In this document: piece by piece, positions 17,496-28,763 of the stretch
How the letters are laid out: each line of letters begins with the position of its first letter
How positions within the stretch are numbered: position 1 is the first letter of the stretch
Assembly (NCBI RefSeq): GCF_020697055.1
Contig: NZ_JAJFBP010000042.1
Coordinates: forward strand, 1-32,536
DNA from: Panacagrimonas sp.
Lineage (GTDB): Bacteria; Pseudomonadota; Gammaproteobacteria; Nevskiales; Nevskiaceae
DNA length: 32,536 bases
Direction: 5' to 3'
Notes under the pieces: generated by a model
What the model was told of the DNA's origin: nothing
The model's database searches: none
What the model saw: the letters and a program-made list of their open reading frames with translations, nothing else
Made by a program: the position numbers and the translations under genes

Positions 17496-19640
17496 TCAGT
17501 TGGCCCCCGCGTCGATCCAGTCGCCGATCAGCGCCACGCCCGCGGCGTCGATGACATGCGTCGACAGGGGCGGCATGCGCTCGCCTTCCACGAGCGTGTT
17601 CATGCGGGTCCAGACCAGGCTCGTGGCCCTGTCGCCGGCCACGATGCGAATGGTCGCGCCGTCGACGGTCCCGCTCTGACCGGTCACGCCGACGGTCCGG
17701 GTCTGGTCGATCGACGTCGATGCGCGCAGGTCCATGTCCACCGGCGTCGGACCGCCGGGCCGATGGCATTGCCCGCAATTGGTTTCGAGATAGGCGCGCG
17801 CGCGCGTCTCCAGACTCGCGGTGCCGAACGGATCGGACAGCACCGGCAGCGTCGCCGGATCACCGATCGGGCGATCGAAATATCCGGCCTGTTCGAGCGC
17901 GACCAGCTGGTTGCCCTGGCTGCCGCCGTTGAGCTGCGAGGTGCGCACGCCCAGCACCTTGCCCGCGGCGGCGGTGTGGCACTGCTGGCACTGCGCGCGG
18001 CTCGGGAATTCGTAGGTCTGGTTGCGCGTGCCGCCGTTGCCGTCGTCGACGACCAGATCGACCGATTCGGCACCGGCCAGCAGCGTGGCGTCCGTGCCCG
18101 CTTCGTTCCAGCGATAGGTGTAGCCCTGCCATCCGTCGTTCGCGGTGTTGATGAACACGCGCGTCTCCAGGCGTTTGTCGCGGCCGTCGGCCAGGCGGAT
18201 CTCGAAGTGCTTCACGGTCACCGTCCCGACCGGGAAGTCCCAGTTGCCGCTTTCCGAGAACGTGATGCGCGGGGTCGTGCCTGGCACCGCGATCCAGCGT
18301 CGCTTGGTCGCGCCGTCGGACCAGAACGGCGCATTGGGTTCGTACGGCACGACGCCGCGCGCGGGCCGCAGGGTCTCGAGGTTGGAGAACAGCCGCGTCT
18401 GCGACAGGTTCTGCGGGAAGGGGCCGGTGCCGCCGGTGGCCGGAACGAGCCGGTACAGATGGCCGTCGTAGGCGGTGATCAGGATCTCGCCGTCGAGGCC
18501 GACGCCGAAGCTGCTCGGCCCGGGCACATCGCCGATGCGGACGTTGTCCGTCGCCACGCCGCCGGTTTCGGCCAGCGCCCACACGGTGCCGGCGACGAAG
18601 TCGCCGTACACGTATCGCCCCACCAGCGCGGGTACGGCGCTGCCGCGATACACGCGACCGCCGGTGATGCTGGTGCCGTCGGTCCGCGGATACGTGTACA
18701 CCGGTGCGATCGCGCTGGGGATCGCGGGATCGCCGGGGAAATTCAGCCGCGTGCCTTCGAACTTGCGCCACCCGTAGTTGCCACCCTTCACGATCAGGTC
18801 GATCTCCTCGAGCGCGCCCTGGCCGACGTCGCCCACCCACAGCCGATCGCCATCGAACGACATGCGGAACGGGTTGCGCAGGCCGTAGGCCCAGATCTCG
18901 TCGCGCCCTGCGACGCCGACGAAGGGATTGTCGACGGGGATGATCTGCGCGGCCGTGCCACGCGGCGCGATGCGCAGGATCTTGCCGCGCAGATCCTCGA
19001 CGTTCTGCGCGTTCTGGTCGGGGTCGTTCGAAGATCCGCCGTCGCCGGACGAGATGTAGAGCATCTTGTCTGGACCGAACGCGAGATCGCCGCCGTTATG
19101 GTTGAAGAATCTGTCGGAGAAGCGCAGCAGCTGCACTTCACTGTCGCGATCGGCGATGCGCGCGTCGCGGTCCGGGACATGAAAGCGCGCGATCACCGAG
19201 TCGCCCGCGACGACGTCGGACGCGGTGTTGGCCGAGTAGTTCACGTACACGAACCCGTTGGTCGCGTAGTCCGGATCGAAGGCCAGACCCAGCAGGCCCT
19301 GTTCGTCGAACGCGCGCGTGCGATCGGTCAGATCGATGAACACGCTCGAGGTGGAGACATCGGGATCGGTCGCGTCGAATACGCGGACGGCTCCGCCCTG
19401 CTCGGCGACATACAGGTGCGTGCGGTCGCCCGGCGCGCGCTGGATGGACAGCGGCGCCGCGAAGCTCAGGTCGGGAAAGGCGCGCTCGATGTCGACGGTA
19501 CCTCCGACCGTGTGGGTCGGGAACGCCAGCCGTGGCGCTTCGCGCGCCGACACGTCGCCGCCCCCACCGCCACCGCCGCCGCCGCCACAGGCGGCCAATG
19601 CCAGCGCGCCCGTCAGCGTGATCAGGAAGGAAAGTCGCAT
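17496..19640 (-). CDS. Lipoprotein: PQQ-type sugar dehydrogenase propeller fused to a diheme cytochrome c domain
   Basis: A 714-residue lipoprotein. The signal peptide ends in the lipobox LAAC (Cys18), followed by a run of ten Gly. Residues about 45-400 are a soluble glucose/sorbosone dehydrogenase-type beta-propeller: GLLGLAFDPDY, FFNHNGGDLAFGPD with His181 in the place of the catalytic His, SSGDGGSSNDP, AYGLRNPFRM with the conserved Arg-Asn, and GGNYGWRKFEG. Residues about 410-714 resemble the HNE_0200/SO_2930 diheme cytochrome family (VPYEPNAPFWSDGATKRRW, WDFPVGTVTVKHF), with haem sites CQQCH (551-555) and CGQCH (622-626) and a likely axial Met689 (GERMPP). It would oxidise a sugar or alcohol with PQQ and pass electrons on through its own haems. 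The start is ATG 19640, with GAGGTG upstream; GTG 19652 is the alternative. Confidence 0.85.
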   Translation of the reverse strand: MRLSFLITLTGALALAACGGGGGGGGGGDVSAREAPRLAFPTHTVGGTVDIERAFPDLSFAAPLSIQRAPGDRTHLYVAEQGGAVRVFDATDPDVSTSSVFIDLTDRTRAFDEQGLLGLAFDPDYATNGFVYVNYSANTASDVVAGDSVIARFHVPDRDARIADRDSEVQLLRFSDRFFNHNGGDLAFGPDKMLYISSGDGGSSNDPDQNAQNVEDLRGKILRIAPRGTAAQIIPVDNPFVGVAGRDEIWAYGLRNPFRMSFDGDRLWVGDVGQGALEEIDLIVKGGNYGWRKFEGTRLNFPGDPAIPSAIAPVYTYPRTDGTSITGGRVYRGSAVPALVGRYVYGDFVAGTVWALAETGGVATDNVRIGDVPGPSSFGVGLDGEILITAYDGHLYRLVPATGGTGPFPQNLSQTRLFSNLETLRPARGVVPYEPNAPFWSDGATKRRWIAVPGTTPRITFSESGNWDFPVGTVTVKHFEIRLADGRDKRLETRVFINTANDGWQGYTYRWNEAGTDATLLAGAESVDLVVDDGNGGTRNQTYEFPSRAQCQQCHTAAAGKVLGVRTSQLNGGSQGNQLVALEQAGYFDRPIGDPATLPVLSDPFGTASLETRARAYLETNCGQCHRPGGPTPVDMDLRASTSIDQTRTVGVTGQSGTVDGATIRIVAGDRATSLVWTRMNTLVEGERMPPLSTHVIDAAGVALIGDWIDAGAN

Positions 19641-19757
19641 GACGAAGCACACCTCGCGCGTAGACCGGAAGGCCGCATAGCAAGGATCTCGCCCGGGAGG
19701 ATGTCATACGCGCCCGAGGCCGGACCGGCGCAGGGTTCGCCCTAGCAAGACGGCGTC

Positions 19758-19785
19758 GTGACGGCGGTGTCGGGTCCGATAGACT
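19758..19785 (+). promoter_or_regulatory. Weak sigma-70-like promoter for the TIP30-like gene
   Basis: GTGACG (19758-19763) and TAGACT (19780-19785) are 16 bp apart, each matching 4 of 6 consensus positions. Transcription would start about 20 bp before the ATG at 19812. Only a suggestion from hexamer matching. Confidence 0.35.
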
Positions 19786-19811
19786 CGCTCGGTCGTCCAG
19801 GGAAGACGTAC

Positions 19812-20465
19812 ATGACACGCATCGCCGTCGTCGCCGGGCACACCGGCTTGGTGGGACGACATTTGCTGGATCTGCTCCTGCAAGACGCACGGTACACGCG
19901 CGTCATCGCGGTCGGCCGCCGTGCGCCGGAGCGCAAGGATCCGCGGCTCGACGTCGTCACCACCGGGATGGACGACTTGTCGCGCGTCGGCGCGAAGCTG
20001 GCGGCCGACGATGCGTTCTGCTGTCTGGGCACCACGATCCGGGCTGCGGGATCAAAAGCGGCGTTCGAGCGCGTCGACTTCCACATGGTGGTCGACTTCG
20101 GGCGGGCCGCTCGCGCCGCGGGCGCGCGCCGCTGCTTCGTGGTGTCCTCTCTGTCGGCCGACGCGCGATCGCCGATCTATTACAGCCGCATCAAGGGCAA
20201 GGCGGAACAGGCACTCGGCGAAATCGGATTCGACGCGCTGCACATCGTGCGACCGTCGCTGCTGCTCGGCACGCGCAGCGAACATCGGCCCGGGGAAGCG
20301 CTGGCCCAGCGCGTCGCCCCACTGATCGGTCCGCTGATGCGCGGTGCGCTGGCCAAGTACCGGCCGATCGAAGCGCGCGACGTGGCGCAATCGCTCGTCG
20401 CGCTGTCACGTCGCGGCGAAGACGAACGCGGAACGTTCGTCCACACGCTGCCGCTGTCCGGCTGA
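19812..20465 (+). CDS. TIP30/HTATIP2-like NAD(P)-binding oxidoreductase
   Basis: A 217-residue atypical short-chain dehydrogenase. The Rossmann motif AGHTGLVGRHLL (residues 9-20) binds NAD(P). AVGRR follows beta-2; DAFCCLGTTIRAAGSKAAFERVD is the signature of the TIP30/YwnB-like branch. The YxxxK pair is Tyr124/Lys128 (YYSRIKGK), preceded by VSSLSAD with the catalytic-type serines. IVRPSLLLGTR and the loop near RPIEARDVAQ complete the fold. Bacterial members have no settled substrate. The start is ATG 19812 with GGAAG 6 bp upstream; the frame is open from GTG 19758, but those residues precede the Rossmann strand and have no family counterpart. It is convergent with the DUF1631 gene, 17 bp apart, with no terminator visible. 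Confidence 0.87.
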   Translation: MTRIAVVAGHTGLVGRHLLDLLLQDARYTRVIAVGRRAPERKDPRLDVVTTGMDDLSRVGAKLAADDAFCCLGTTIRAAGSKAAFERVDFHMVVDFGRAARAAGARRCFVVSSLSADARSPIYYSRIKGKAEQALGEIGFDALHIVRPSLLLGTRSEHRPGEALAQRVAPLIGPLMRGALAKYRPIEARDVAQSLVALSRRGEDERGTFVHTLPLSG

Positions 20466-20482
20466 CAAGGACCGCGCGTCGC

Positions 20483-22879
20483 TCAGTGCAATTTGTGGCG
20501 CAAGCGTAGTTCGGCCATCGCCCGCATCTGCACCGGCGAGGCGTTCACCGGTTCCGAGCGCCCTGCAACCAGGTCCTGGATGAACTTGCTGGCACGCATC
20601 GACAGCGTCTTCTTGGCGTCGAACCCGTTGAAACCGACGGTGTCGTGCTCGGGGTAGTAGCGCGAGACCTTCAGCCACAGCGTCTGGCCGTTGCTGGCGT
20701 CGAACACGCGGAACCAGCTTTCCGCGGTCAGGCACAGCGCCAGCAATTCGGCGTCGCTCGACTTCTCGTTGATCTCCACTTCGATGACCGGCGCGGGCGC
20801 TGCGGGCGGCGGTGCGACGGCCTCGGCCTTGGGCGGCGGAGCTTGCGTCGCCTTCGCCGGCGGTTCCGGCGGACGCTGCGGCGATGTCGGCGCGCTGACG
20901 GTGGGCGGCGTCGGCGCTGCAGCGCGCGTGGCCGCGACGATCGGCGCGTCGATCACCACCGGCGGTGTCGCGGGCGGGGTGATCGTCGGAGCGGGGGGCG
21001 CCGGCGCCTTGGGCGGAATCGTGATGACGAAGTCGAGCAGCGGATCGCGCGGCGCTTCGGACCGAACCGGCTCGCGCGCGACCTCGGGCGACGGCGCCCG
21101 CGCCGGTCGGGCACCGGCCACCGGAAACTCGGCCAGCACCGCCGCGGTTTCCGTCGGCGTCAGCAGTTCCAGCTCGGTGGTTTTCCACTCGCGCTCTTCG
21201 GGCGTCAGCTTGGAGATGCGCTCGTCGACTTCCGCGTAGGCCTTCTCGAGGTGGGACTGCGCGATCAGCACCTTGTCCTCGCGCATGCCGATCTCGGCCA
21301 GATCCACGCCGACGATCTTGAGGATCTCGGCGCGCATCGCGCGGTGATCGTCGGTGACGTCGATGACGTCCATGCTCGCGAGGACCTGCACCAGGCGATT
21401 GATCGCATCGATCCAGGCGCGGCTGTTCATGCCATGGCGCAGCAGGCGCGCCGCCATCAGCGGCCCCCAGCCCATCCTGAGGAAGTGCACCAGCGGCGAC
21501 GGCGGCTTGCGCCCCAGCGTGTGCACCTCGAGTTCCTGCGCGACGGTGCGGCGCACCTTGTTGAGCACGTTTTCGCGACGCGTCTCGGATTCCTCTCGCT
21601 GCTGATCGAGGAACGACGCGATCTCCGGCATCGACAGCGGCAGCAGATACGCGATCTGCGGGCGCACGAACGTGGCGGACAGGTCGATCTGTTCGGCGAT
21701 CTGGCGCAAGCGCTCTTCGAGGCGACGCACGACGGCGGGCGTCGCGACGCGCGACGAAGCGGCCGTTTCGGCCGCCTCGGCGATCAGCCGGCGCACCGGG
21801 TGCACGCGATTGCCGAAGAACGTGCCGTCGGCCAGCGCGATCTTGATCAGCGGGAAGCGCAGGCGTTCGAACAGCGGGCGCATCGAGGCCGGCAGATGCG
21901 GGTCCGACAGGATCTCGTTGCACATCTGGCCGACCAGCGACATGCGCTGCGTCGGTGCCACGCGCTTGACAGTCGCCTGTTCCGGATCGTCGATGTTCGA
22001 CAGCGCCAGCAACTCGTCCGCGAACGCGGCGTCCTGCGGCCGGATGCTGCCGAGCTCCTTGCCGACGTCGCGCAGCGCACCGCGCGTGGCGCTGTCCAGG
22101 ATCGGGGCTTCGAGCGGTTCGTCGGGTTCGGTCGGGACCGGACGCGCCTCGTACGGCGACCAGGTGGGTGACGGGGGCGGCTGCGGCTCCGGTTCGGGTG
22201 CCTTGACCTGATGCGCCTCGAGCACGTTCAGTGCGGCCCGTAGCGGCTCGGCCAGCCGCGACATGCAGGAGCGGTCGAACAGCTTGTACAGCAGCAGTCG
22301 CACCGGCAGCGGCAGGTCGATGGTCGCGAGGCTGGACTTGAATGCGTTGCACACCACGGCGGGTGTCAGCGCCTGGCGCGAGACCGGGATGCCCAGGTCG
22401 CGAATCATGTGAACGATGCGCGCCGAGACGTCCTTGAGCAGCGCCTGGTGCTCGGTTTCCGCCTTGGTGATCAGGTTGCCGACCGCGATGCGCTCCTCGA
22501 GCTCTTCGGTGGGCGCGATCGACAGCCGATCGAGATCGAACTCGTCGAGCGTGGCATCGGCCGCCGCGCGGAAGCTCTCGCCGATGCAGCGTCCGAAGTC
22601 GGTCTCGATGCGGCGTCGCTCCAGGCGGAGCATGCGCATGATGTCGAACGACGATCGATGCTCCTCGGCGGCCGCGGCGCGCTGGCTCATCCCGAAGAGC
22701 GCGTCGTCCGCGCCTTCGAAAAGCGCGCGCAGCTGCTTGAGGAAAATTGGAGTGGTGGCCGCGCGAAGGGCATCGACCAGCGGGTTCGGCGCCATCGGCC
22801 CCGACAATCCGCTCGACGATGCCGACGCCTGCGGCTTGTTCCCGAGGCCCGGGAACAGGCGGTGCACGGTGGCGCTCAT
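20483..22879 (-). CDS. DUF1631 family protein
   Basis: A 798-residue cytoplasmic protein of unknown function, with no signal peptide or membrane segment. The N-terminus has the DUF1631 hallmark FLKQLRALFEGADDALFGMSQRA followed by FDIMRMLRLERRRIETDF; a large helical body follows (about 40-590). Two Pro-rich linkers are seen: a short one near 230-257 and a long one near 597-700 (APPAPTITPPATPP). The last 98 residues form a small beta-rich domain (AESWFRVFDASNGQTLWLKVSRYYPEHDTVGF) that looks PilZ-like, as in other DUF1631 proteins; whether it binds c-di-GMP is untested, and I do not see the full RxxxR/DxSxxG motif. The start is ATG 22879 with GAGGAAG 8 bp upstream. The frame stays open to 23230, but that part has no family similarity. 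Confidence 0.85.
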   Translation of the reverse strand: MSATVHRLFPGLGNKPQASASSSGLSGPMAPNPLVDALRAATTPIFLKQLRALFEGADDALFGMSQRAAAAEEHRSSFDIMRMLRLERRRIETDFGRCIGESFRAAADATLDEFDLDRLSIAPTEELEERIAVGNLITKAETEHQALLKDVSARIVHMIRDLGIPVSRQALTPAVVCNAFKSSLATIDLPLPVRLLLYKLFDRSCMSRLAEPLRAALNVLEAHQVKAPEPEPQPPPSPTWSPYEARPVPTEPDEPLEAPILDSATRGALRDVGKELGSIRPQDAAFADELLALSNIDDPEQATVKRVAPTQRMSLVGQMCNEILSDPHLPASMRPLFERLRFPLIKIALADGTFFGNRVHPVRRLIAEAAETAASSRVATPAVVRRLEERLRQIAEQIDLSATFVRPQIAYLLPLSMPEIASFLDQQREESETRRENVLNKVRRTVAQELEVHTLGRKPPSPLVHFLRMGWGPLMAARLLRHGMNSRAWIDAINRLVQVLASMDVIDVTDDHRAMRAEILKIVGVDLAEIGMREDKVLIAQSHLEKAYAEVDERISKLTPEEREWKTTELELLTPTETAAVLAEFPVAGARPARAPSPEVAREPVRSEAPRDPLLDFVITIPPKAPAPPAPTITPPATPPVVIDAPIVAATRAAAPTPPTVSAPTSPQRPPEPPAKATQAPPPKAEAVAPPPAAPAPVIEVEINEKSSDAELLALCLTAESWFRVFDASNGQTLWLKVSRYYPEHDTVGFNGFDAKKTLSMRASKFIQDLVAGRSEPVNASPVQMRAMAELRLRHKLH

Positions 22880-22966
22880 CTGCAGTGCTTCCTCAAGAAT
22901 CCGGACCCGGCGATCGACTGCACATCCCCCGATCTGCAGACCGGTCCGGCGCCGAACAATAACTCC

Positions 22967-22998
22967 GTAACGCCCAGCGTGGGCGAACTGCGCGTTAC
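22967..22998. repeat. Nested inverted repeat upstream of metH
   Basis: The outer arms GTAACGC (22967-22973) and GCGTTAC (22992-22998) are perfect complements. Inside, GCCCA-GCG-TGGGC forms its own 5-bp hairpin sharing the junction bases, so the two pairings partly compete at one end. It could be an operator or a cruciform-prone site for either divergent gene. Confidence 0.45.
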
Positions 22999-23079
22999 CG
23001 TTCCGTGGGTCCGGACATCGGGATGCGCCCCGCTGACGAACGGGTCGGGGCAGACGTCGTCGTGATCGCGCATCGATTG

Positions 23080-23119
23080 TTATCCGCTTATCCGCATACA
23101 AGGATATAGCGGGTATACT
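23080..23119 (+). promoter_or_regulatory. metH promoter with tandem TTATCCGC repeats
   Basis: The -10 box TATACT is at 23114-23119, only 10 bp before the metH ATG. Upstream, TTATCCGC occurs twice head to tail (23080-23087, 23088-23095), and TATCC of the second copy forms an inverted repeat with GGATA at 23102-23106. No good -35 is seen at 16-18 bp (TCCGCA), so an activator bound at the repeats may be needed (inference). Confidence 0.55.
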
Positions 23120-23129
23120 CCGCCCCCTC

Positions 23130-26927
<3,798 letters not shown>

Positions 26928-26953
26928 TTCCTCCGAGCGGCGCGTCTGACGTC

Positions 26954-26959
26954 TACAAT
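26954..26959 (+). promoter_or_regulatory. Possible -10 box for the one-pass membrane protein gene
   Basis: TACAAT lies 36 bp before the ATG at 26996. No clear -35 is found at 16-18 bp, and read-through from metH (68 bp upstream) is also possible. Confidence 0.35.
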
Positions 26960-26995
26960 CGGCCGGGACTAGCGAGAGCGAGGGGAATCGCACTC

Positions 26996-27709
26996 ATGAC
27001 CGAAGCCACCGAGAAGCCCGAGCCTCCGCACTGGCTCGATCCGCCGCTGTGGTGGAAACGCTACAAGCCGCTGCGCTGGATCATCGTGGGCCTCGCGGTG
27101 ATCTGGCTGGCCCACGCGTTCGACCTGCTGCGCTTCCTCAAGCTTTCGGATCGCGCGGTGCCCTCGTTCCTGAAGGGCGACCCCCATCCGGATACGGCGC
27201 TCTACACTCGCATGGCGGTCGGCGTGCCGATCATGGACGCGTTTCGTAGCTACGAGGACATGGCGACCGTGACCAAGTCGCTGACCTCCGCCGGCTACGA
27301 CAACTGGACGGCGCAGAGCCGCCGTGCCGAGGACTCGCCGCGCTATCCGCCCTACGCGCTGGATACCGTGCAGGTCTCCGAGTACACGCACCTCGAGAAC
27401 AAGGGCGCGCTGACGCTGCGGTTTTTCAACAACCGGCTGCTGCAGGCCGAGTTCGTGCCGAACGACGCCGAGGCGTACGCGCGCCGCGTGCGAAAGCTGG
27501 GACTGCCACGTGATGCCAACGCGCGGGCGGAGAAGACCGACGGCAACCTGCGTATCGCCAGCACGCTGGAGCTGGCGATCAGCCCGGTGGGTCGCCAGTT
27601 GCGCAGCGAGCCCTTCGTGCTCTGGCAGGACCTGCGGCTGATTCGCGAGCGCGACGACTGGGATCAGAAGTTCGGCGCGATCCCCAAGGCGATGATCGGC
27701 GGCGAGTGA
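26996..27709 (+). CDS. Uncharacterised single-pass membrane protein
   Basis: A 237-residue protein that I do not recognise. A short Pro/Trp-rich cytoplasmic N-terminus (PPHWLDPPLWWKRYKPLRW) precedes one hydrophobic segment at about 28-42 (WIIVGLAVIWLAHAF) with Lys/Arg before it, which predicts an N-in anchor and a periplasmic domain of about 190 residues. That domain has no Cys and a mixed alpha/beta look (GALTLRFFNNRLLQAEFVPND; STLELAISPVGRQLRSEPFVLWQDLRLI). No catalytic motif is seen. GAGGGGA lies about 10 bp before the ATG. Its position after metH does not suggest a shared pathway. It is convergent with slyD, with two structured repeats in between. Confidence 0.75.
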   Translation: MTEATEKPEPPHWLDPPLWWKRYKPLRWIIVGLAVIWLAHAFDLLRFLKLSDRAVPSFLKGDPHPDTALYTRMAVGVPIMDAFRSYEDMATVTKSLTSAGYDNWTAQSRRAEDSPRYPPYALDTVQVSEYTHLENKGALTLRFFNNRLLQAEFVPNDAEAYARRVRKLGLPRDANARAEKTDGNLRIASTLELAISPVGRQLRSEPFVLWQDLRLIRERDDWDQKFGAIPKAMIGGE

Positions 27710-27740
27710 GGCGTGGCTGTGGCGCTTCGCCGCCGTTACG

Positions 27741-27810
27741 CGTGTTCGAAGCCCGGCCCCGAGCCTTCGCCCGGCAAGGCGTGTCACCGGCACGCCTGAA
27801 AACCCCGGTC
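27741..27810. repeat. Extragenic double-hairpin repeat, copy B (decayed)
   Basis: The copy lies 76 bp upstream of copy C in the same orientation and shares CGTG, GAGCCTTCGCCCGGCA and CTGAAAACCCCGG. Stem 2 pairs AGGCGTGTC (27777-27785) with GGCACGCCT (27789-27797) around loop ACC, with one G-U-type pair. Stem 1 is broken near its loop by AA at 27749-27750. It therefore looks like an older copy or one under weaker selection. Confidence 0.7.
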
Positions 27811-27816
27811 GCTACG

Positions 27817-27887
27817 CGTGCTCGGGGCCCCAGCCCCGAGCCTTCGCCGGGCAGGACGCGCCACTGGCGCGTCCTGAAATCCCCGGC
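27817..27887. repeat. Extragenic double-hairpin repeat, copy C
   Basis: This is the best-preserved copy. Stem 1 pairs GCTCGGGG (27820-27827) with CCCCGAGC (27834-27841). Stem 2 pairs CAGGACGCGCC (27852-27862) with GGCGCGTCCTG (27866-27876) around loop ACT, 11 of 11 pairs. Compared with copy A, several stem pairs differ on both arms so that pairing is kept. It ends at the slyD stop codon (27888-27890), as copy A ends at the stop of its neighbour. Confidence 0.78.
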
Positions 27888-28370
27888 TCAGTGATGATGG
27901 CCGCCGGGGCCGTGGACGTGGCCGTGGGCAAGCTCTTCTTCGCTGGCGGCACGCACGTCGGTGATCTCGACCGCGAAGTTCAGATGCTGGCCGGCCAGCG
28001 GATGATTGCCGTCGACGGTGACCATGTCGCCGGCGACGCGGGTGATGACCACGCTCGACGGACCGTTCGGGCCCTGTGCCTGGAACCGCATTCCCGCCTT
28101 CACGTCACTGACGCCCTGGAAGGCGCGGCGCGGCACTTGCTGGATCAGCTTGGGATCGTGGTCGCCGTAGCCCTCGCTTGGCTCCACGCGCACGTTCAGG
28201 CGATCGCCTGCCTGCTTGCCGACCAGGGCTTTTTCCAGGCCGGGAATCAGGTTGCCGAAGCCTTGCAGGTACACCAGCGGTTCGCCGCCTTCGGATGAGT
28301 CGAGGGTTTCGCCGGCGTCATTGGTGAGCTTGTAATGAATGCTGACGACGCTGCGTTCGGCGATTTGCAT
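27888..28370 (-). CDS. slyD: SlyD-type FKBP peptidyl-prolyl cis-trans isomerase
   Basis: A 160-residue cytoplasmic chaperone/isomerase. The FKBP domain is split by the inserted IF chaperone domain: residues 1-70 hold VVSIHYKLTNDAGETLDSS and LIPGLEKALVGKQAGD; about 70-125 hold the insert (GYGDHDPKLIQQVPRRAF, FQAQGPNG, GDMVTVDGNHPLAG); the fold closes with LNFAVEITDVRAASEEE. The tail HGHVHGPGGHHH is His-rich, a shorter version of the nickel-binding tail of E. coli SlyD, so metal binding is likely. It assists folding and, in enterobacteria, nickel delivery to hydrogenase; no hydrogenase genes are seen here. The start is ATG 28370 with only a weak ribosome site. The stop codon directly joins structured repeat C. 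Confidence 0.93.
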   Translation of the reverse strand: MQIAERSVVSIHYKLTNDAGETLDSSEGGEPLVYLQGFGNLIPGLEKALVGKQAGDRLNVRVEPSEGYGDHDPKLIQQVPRRAFQGVSDVKAGMRFQAQGPNGPSSVVITRVAGDMVTVDGNHPLAGQHLNFAVEITDVRAASEEELAHGHVHGPGGHHH

Positions 28371-28435
28371 GGCACGATCCGGTGGGGCAAAAGGGGCGCA
28401 AGGTTAGCGCAATCGACGTGCCGAGGATTCGAGAA

Positions 28436-28759
28436 ATGGCAGAAAAAGCAGGCGGTGGTTCGGTGGTGGGCGGGGCGATCTGGATGATCGTCATTTCCGT
28501 TCTCCTGTTCTGGATTCCAGGCGTCGGCGGCTTCATCGGCGGCCTGGTCGGTGGCAAGGTTTCCGGTGGAGTGGGCGGGGCGCTGCTGGCCTGGTTCCTG
28601 TCGTCGATCCTGATCGGCGTCCTGTTCGCGGTCCTGGGAACGATGCTCAGCGGCATGATCCTGATCGGCGCTCTGGCCGGTCTGGGCGGGCTAGTGCTGG
28701 GTTTCATCGACGCCGGCACGCGCCTGCTCGGGGCAGTGATCGGCGGATTCCTCGCCTGA
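28436..28759 (+). CDS. Small Gly-rich inner-membrane protein
   Basis: A 107-residue hydrophobic protein of unknown function. After a short charged start (MAEKAGGGS) come about three hydrophobic segments (GAIWMIVISVLLFWIPGVGG; LLAWFLSSILIGVLFAVLG; MILIGALAGLGGLVLGFI) joined by Gly-rich turns such as GGFIGGLVGGKVSGGVGG. Gly-zipper-like spacing suggests tight helix packing (inference). The start is ATG 28436 with AGGA 8 bp before it; the frame is open from GTG 28382, but that part overlaps the slyD upstream region and is charged and unrelated. It is divergent from slyD (65 bp) and convergent with the small lipoprotein gene, 4 bp away. Confidence 0.75.
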   Translation: MAEKAGGGSVVGGAIWMIVISVLLFWIPGVGGFIGGLVGGKVSGGVGGALLAWFLSSILIGVLFAVLGTMLSGMILIGALAGLGGLVLGFIDAGTRLLGAVIGGFLA

Positions 28760-28763
28760 GGAA

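Larger units (their letters stand above)
22880..23129. other. Divergent control region between the DUF1631 gene and metH
   Basis: This 250-bp region carries the DUF1631 ribosome site near 22887-22893, a nested inverted repeat at 22967-22998, tandem TTATCCGC repeats at 23080-23095 and a -10 box at 23114-23119. I see no SAM, SAH or cobalamin riboswitch consensus, and no MetR-type TGAA-N5-TTCA site. Confidence 0.5.

Noticed and set aside
22880..23129. A SAM, SAH or cobalamin riboswitch upstream of metH
   Set aside because: No matching consensus is seen, and the predicted promoter leaves almost no leader.
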